From assembly GCF_947496485.1 (NCBI RefSeq), contig NZ_CANMCZ010000003.1:124001-188000 (forward strand): 64,000 bases of DNA, in the 5' to 3' direction. The stretch is from an uncultured Winogradskyella sp. GTDB lineage: Bacteria; Bacteroidota; Bacteroidia; Flavobacteriales; Flavobacteriaceae. Made by a program: the position numbers and the translations under genes. The notes below the pieces were generated by a model that saw only the letters and a program-made list of their open reading frames with translations, was not told the DNA's origin and searched no databases. How positions within the stretch are numbered: the first letter of the stretch is position 1; every line of letters begins with the position of its first letter. Positions 61,829 through 64,000 of this stretch are shown here, piece after piece.

Positions 61829-61880
61829 ACTTAACACTTAGATATGGTCAGTCACAATTGGACTATATCGTTTGTTAAGC
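61829..61880. repeat. attC-like imperfect hairpin
   Basis: ACTTAAC at 61829-61835 and GTTAAGC at 61874-61880 fit the RYYYAAC / GTTRRRY boxes of integron attC sites. Inside, after an unpaired spacer, GATATGGTC pairs with GACTATATC (one G-T wobble) around an 11-nt loop. No T run follows, so it is not a typical terminator. Confidence 0.4.
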
Positions 61881-61934
61881 GGAGTTAGCTTTAAAAAAAC
61901 ATAAAATCAATACTTAGAACCACGCATTTTGTAT

Positions 61935-62022
61935 CTAAAATGAAGTTATATTGTGTTTAGCTTCCTCAAACTCTGCGACCATATTTTTGTACAATCTCTG
62001 CTACAGGTTTTATGGTCAATTT
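61935..62022 (-). pseudogene. Remnant copy A of a nucleotide-sugar dehydratase-like gene 3' end
   Basis: Minus-strand reading gives KPVAEIV, then after a frameshift MVAEFEEAKHNITSF and a stop. It matches remnant copy B (63095-63184) with a few indels and about 80% identity by eye. The pattern resembles the C-terminus of GDP-mannose 4,6-dehydratase (EMVxxMVxxDLEEAK), but the family is uncertain. Confidence 0.45.
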
Positions 62023-62154
62023 AAGGGTTATAATTAATTTACAATATGAGTTTATAAATGACCCATATCCAAGATGATATTAAAAGCTGATGAGTTAGAT
62101 TCTATTTCCTAATGAATAAAAATAAATTTGATAATAGCCAAAGTGCTCATTTAG

Positions 62155-62979
62155 CTATAGGTCAATTTTAAGTTTCTGAAATATTTCATTTTTAGATTTA
62201 TGAATACAAAACACATTAAAGAATTCTCCAAAATAATCAGTCATTAATTTATCATCTCTTATTATTTCTTTATGAGGATTGATTAAGACATAATTAAAAT
62301 CACGTAGTAATTTTAGAACTTCGGGTATCTTATCAGAAATTTCAACCATTATAGTAGGCGCATGTAGTTCAAGGATGTTTTTCATTCCTTGGAGAGCAAA
62401 TAATTCTGCCCCTTCGACATCTATTTTAATGAAATCCGGTTTTTCATCTGGGTACTCTTGTTCCATGAAGCTATCAAGAGTAATCGTTTCAACCTCAATA
62501 ACTGTTTTTGTAGCGGTTAACCCAGAGTTTTCCAACACTTCATCAAAAACTTTGTAGTCGCTCAACAAGGAATTATTTTGTCCAGATAAGTTTTCGACAT
62601 AAAAATTTGCCGTACCATTTTCAAAGGATACAGCTTTTTCAATTATCCGAATACTATCATAGCAATCAATATTTCTTTTTAAATACACTAAGTTATTATG
62701 CTCAGGCTCAAAAACTATTAATTTCTTAGAGTCGTTCATCAAATGACAAAAATACTGACTAAAATAGCCAATATTTGCACCAATATCTATTGCAAAACTA
62801 CAGTCAGGAAGGATTTCAGCGAATAGATCAATAGTTTCTCGTTCTCTTCTTATCCCATAATACCAATAGCCTTTATGTAAGAATGCATCCAGATAAAAAG
62901 GCTTTTTTGTTAAATGATGTCGGATTTTAATTGTACCTGGATTGAACCATCTCAAAAGTTTAATTACTAACTTTCTCAT
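62155..62979 (-). CDS. FkbM-family SAM methyltransferase (solitary)
   Basis: 274 residues. FAIDIGANIGYFSQYFCHL is SAM motif I, LIVFEPEHNNLVYLKRNI motif II, and PDFIKIDVEGAELFALQGMKNIL the FkbM signature. The C-terminus (EFFNVFCIHKSKNEIFQKLKIDL) is complete. It is probably an O-methyltransferase for a surface sugar. Unlike the FkbM at 6796-7629 it has no glycan neighbours; instead it is bracketed by two remnants of the same gene 3' end, which suggests insertion or loss of flanking glycan genes. Confidence 0.87.
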   Translation of the reverse strand: MRKLVIKLLRWFNPGTIKIRHHLTKKPFYLDAFLHKGYWYYGIRRERETIDLFAEILPDCSFAIDIGANIGYFSQYFCHLMNDSKKLIVFEPEHNNLVYLKRNIDCYDSIRIIEKAVSFENGTANFYVENLSGQNNSLLSDYKVFDEVLENSGLTATKTVIEVETITLDSFMEQEYPDEKPDFIKIDVEGAELFALQGMKNILELHAPTIMVEISDKIPEVLKLLRDFNYVLINPHKEIIRDDKLMTDYFGEFFNVFCIHKSKNEIFQKLKIDL

Positions 62980-63022
62980 ATTACTTTTATTTATGCCAAC
63001 AGACCCTAAGCAAAGTTAGTAT

Positions 63023-63040
63023 TTAATTTTGTAAAATTAA
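63023..63040. repeat. Palindrome upstream of the solitary FkbM gene
   Basis: TTAATTTT-GT-AAAATTAA has eight-base perfect arms, 43 nt before the FkbM ATG. It may be an operator or chance AT-rich symmetry. Confidence 0.3.
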
Positions 63041-63094
63041 GTTGAGTGATTTTGGTTCAACTATTGTGGCATTAAGACTAGCTAATTTTAGTTT

Positions 63095-63184
63095 TTACAT
63101 TGAAATTATATTTTGCTTGGCTTCATCAAACTCACTGACCATATCCTTTACAATCTCAGCCACAGGTTTATATTGGATCAATCC
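63095..63184 (-). pseudogene. Remnant copy B of a nucleotide-sugar dehydratase-like gene 3' end
   Basis: The minus-strand frame GLIQYKPVAEIVKDMV, SEFDEAKQNIISM and stop is open for about 29 codons with a stop directly upstream and no start codon. It pairs with copy A (61935-62022), and the two bracket the solitary FkbM gene in the same orientation. Confidence 0.45.
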
Positions 63185-63222
63185 AGCGATTTAGGCAATC
63201 TCAAGTTCTCAGTCTTCTAAAA

Positions 63223-64000
63223 CTAATCAACTATTAATCTTTTGATTACATTAATTGAATTATTCTTTTGCTTTATATTGACTAAGTAAATACCCGACGG
63301 AAGGTCTCCAACATAAAGCTGTTGCTCATTTTCGTCGTAGGTTCTTAATCGATTTCCTGCTATACCATATATAGTGATTGATTCTAGAGGCATTTTAGAA
63401 TAAACTCTAAAATATTGTTTAGCTGGATTAGGATTTATAGAGATCTCATTTAAGTCACTATTAAAATCATTTACTCCAAGAACGGCATTATCTATACTAA
63501 AAGAAAAGACTAATTCAATTCTTTCATTAAGAGTACTGTTTCTATTTTGAGTGTCTACACTATCACCAGTTGTTGTAGAAACAGTTCTTATTGCGTTAAT
63601 AATTAAATCGTTAAAATCTGTTTCTATGTAATCCTCATATTCTCTAGCTAAATAGAGCTCGTTATTAACAATAACAAAATCTTCATTAACAACCTGATTT
63701 CCATCATCATCAACAAAATAATACTGAATATTTAAATCGTCACTATCACTAATAAATGTACCAATCAATGTATTTGGAGCAGGTAGTATAACAATCGTAT
63801 CTACAGGAGAGAATATTACGTCAGTAATTGTCAAGCAAGTCGTACTAATATCTAAGTTTGAATTATTTCTTATGTAGTAATACGATTCATTATCATCTAC
63901 TTGTTGAATTTGAATTAAATTACAAACATTAAATGCAGTTAATGACTCATTTCCTGAAACGTATAAGTAATTCGCTATCGTTGTCAAAGCTGGTGCATTA
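63223..64000 (-). CDS. T9SS-exported protein, 3' part (5' end beyond the window)
   Basis: The frame is open to the right edge: codons for NAPA precede the TTG at 63987 with no stop, so the true start lies outside. The visible N-terminal stretch (LTTIANYLYVSGNESLTAFNVCNLIQIQQVDD) resembles a leucine-rich or receptor L-domain repeat. The middle part is beta-rich, and residues from FNSDLNEISINPNPAKQYFRVYSKMPLESITIYGIAGNRL to SGIYLVNIKQKNNSINVIKRLIVD form a T9SS type A sorting domain. Likely a cell-surface protein. Confidence 0.82.
   Translation of the reverse strand, partial: NAPALTTIANYLYVSGNESLTAFNVCNLIQIQQVDDNESYYYIRNNSNLDISTTCLTITDVIFSPVDTIVILPAPNTLIGTFISDSDDLNIQYYFVDDDGNQVVNEDFVIVNNELYLAREYEDYIETDFNDLIINAIRTVSTTTGDSVDTQNRNSTLNERIELVFSFSIDNAVLGVNDFNSDLNEISINPNPAKQYFRVYSKMPLESITIYGIAGNRLRTYDENEQQLYVGDLPSGIYLVNIKQKNNSINVIKRLIVD

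Larger units (their letters stand above)
61670..62154. other. 485-nt gap with an attC-like hairpin and a gene remnant
   Basis: The gap contains a long imperfect hairpin (61829-61880) and a decayed 3' gene end (61935-62022) on the minus strand. No open frame of useful length or promoter box was found in the remainder. Confidence 0.55.

Noticed and set aside
1..64000. tRNA, rRNA, CRISPR arrays, intact insertion sequences, phage genes
   Set aside because: I looked through the gaps and saw no tRNA-like cloverleaf, regularly spaced repeats, transposase or phage motifs; a covariance search would be needed for small RNAs.

Overview
The window looks like a low-GC member of the Bacteroidota, most likely a marine Flavobacteriaceae. 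The signs are promoters of the TTTG / TAnnTTTG type, several proteins with Cys lipoboxes, C-terminal type IX secretion (T9SS) sorting domains, a SecA of about 1,120 residues, a MeaB/cobalamin pair, and translation starts with no obvious Shine-Dalgarno sequence and frequent TTG. I saw no rRNA, tRNA, CRISPR array, intact insertion sequence or prophage.

Positions 1-34212 (minus strand) hold one very long surface-polysaccharide cluster, transcribed right to left and cut by the left window edge. It begins with a good promoter at about 34.24-34.26 kb and the export/assembly genes wza and wzc. Next come an initiating phosphosugar transferase, a UDP-HexNAc dehydrogenase and a UDP-HexNAc 4-epimerase, then the ABC exporter wzm/wzt. 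After these come twelve glycosyltransferases (eight GT4-like, four GT2-like), five SAM methyltransferases, an AsnB-like amidotransferase, a PAPS-type sulfotransferase, a hexapeptide acetyltransferase, and an MBOAT plus SGNH-like O-acylation pair. A transglutaminase-like protein, a DUF1796-like protein and an O-antigen ligase/polymerase complete it. Most neighbours overlap or are only a few bases apart. The predicted product is a long, uronic-acid-containing glycan that is methylated, acetylated, probably sulfated and possibly amidated. Parts of both the Wza/Wzc and the Wzm/Wzt export routes are present, and no Wzx flippase is visible.

Positions 34315-43589 (plus strand) are mostly housekeeping: ABC-F ATPase (Uup-like), a small methyltransferase, a LolD/MacB-type ATPase, a PduO-type cobalamin adenosyltransferase with a promoter abutting its ATG, a small acidic protein, SecA, and a lipoprotein. 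Positions 43590-53445 hold envelope and small secreted proteins. They include a minimal T9SS cargo, a DUF6624 lipoprotein with a decayed partial copy upstream, several small lipoproteins and an M23 peptidase. An ECF sigma factor / membrane regulator / repeat-rich DUF4097-like operon is also here.

Positions 53456-60707 hold MeaB, then a lipid-linked sugar transfer trio (DPM-like GT2, a duplicated LAB_N membrane protein, an ArnT-like transferase) converging on a PAP2 phosphatase. A small acidic protein, a MATE exporter and an outer-membrane protein follow. Positions 60989-64000 hold a membrane protein and a solitary FkbM methyltransferase. The latter is bracketed by two decayed copies of one gene 3' end, with an attC-like hairpin nearby. 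The window closes with the 3' part of a T9SS-exported protein that runs off the right edge.
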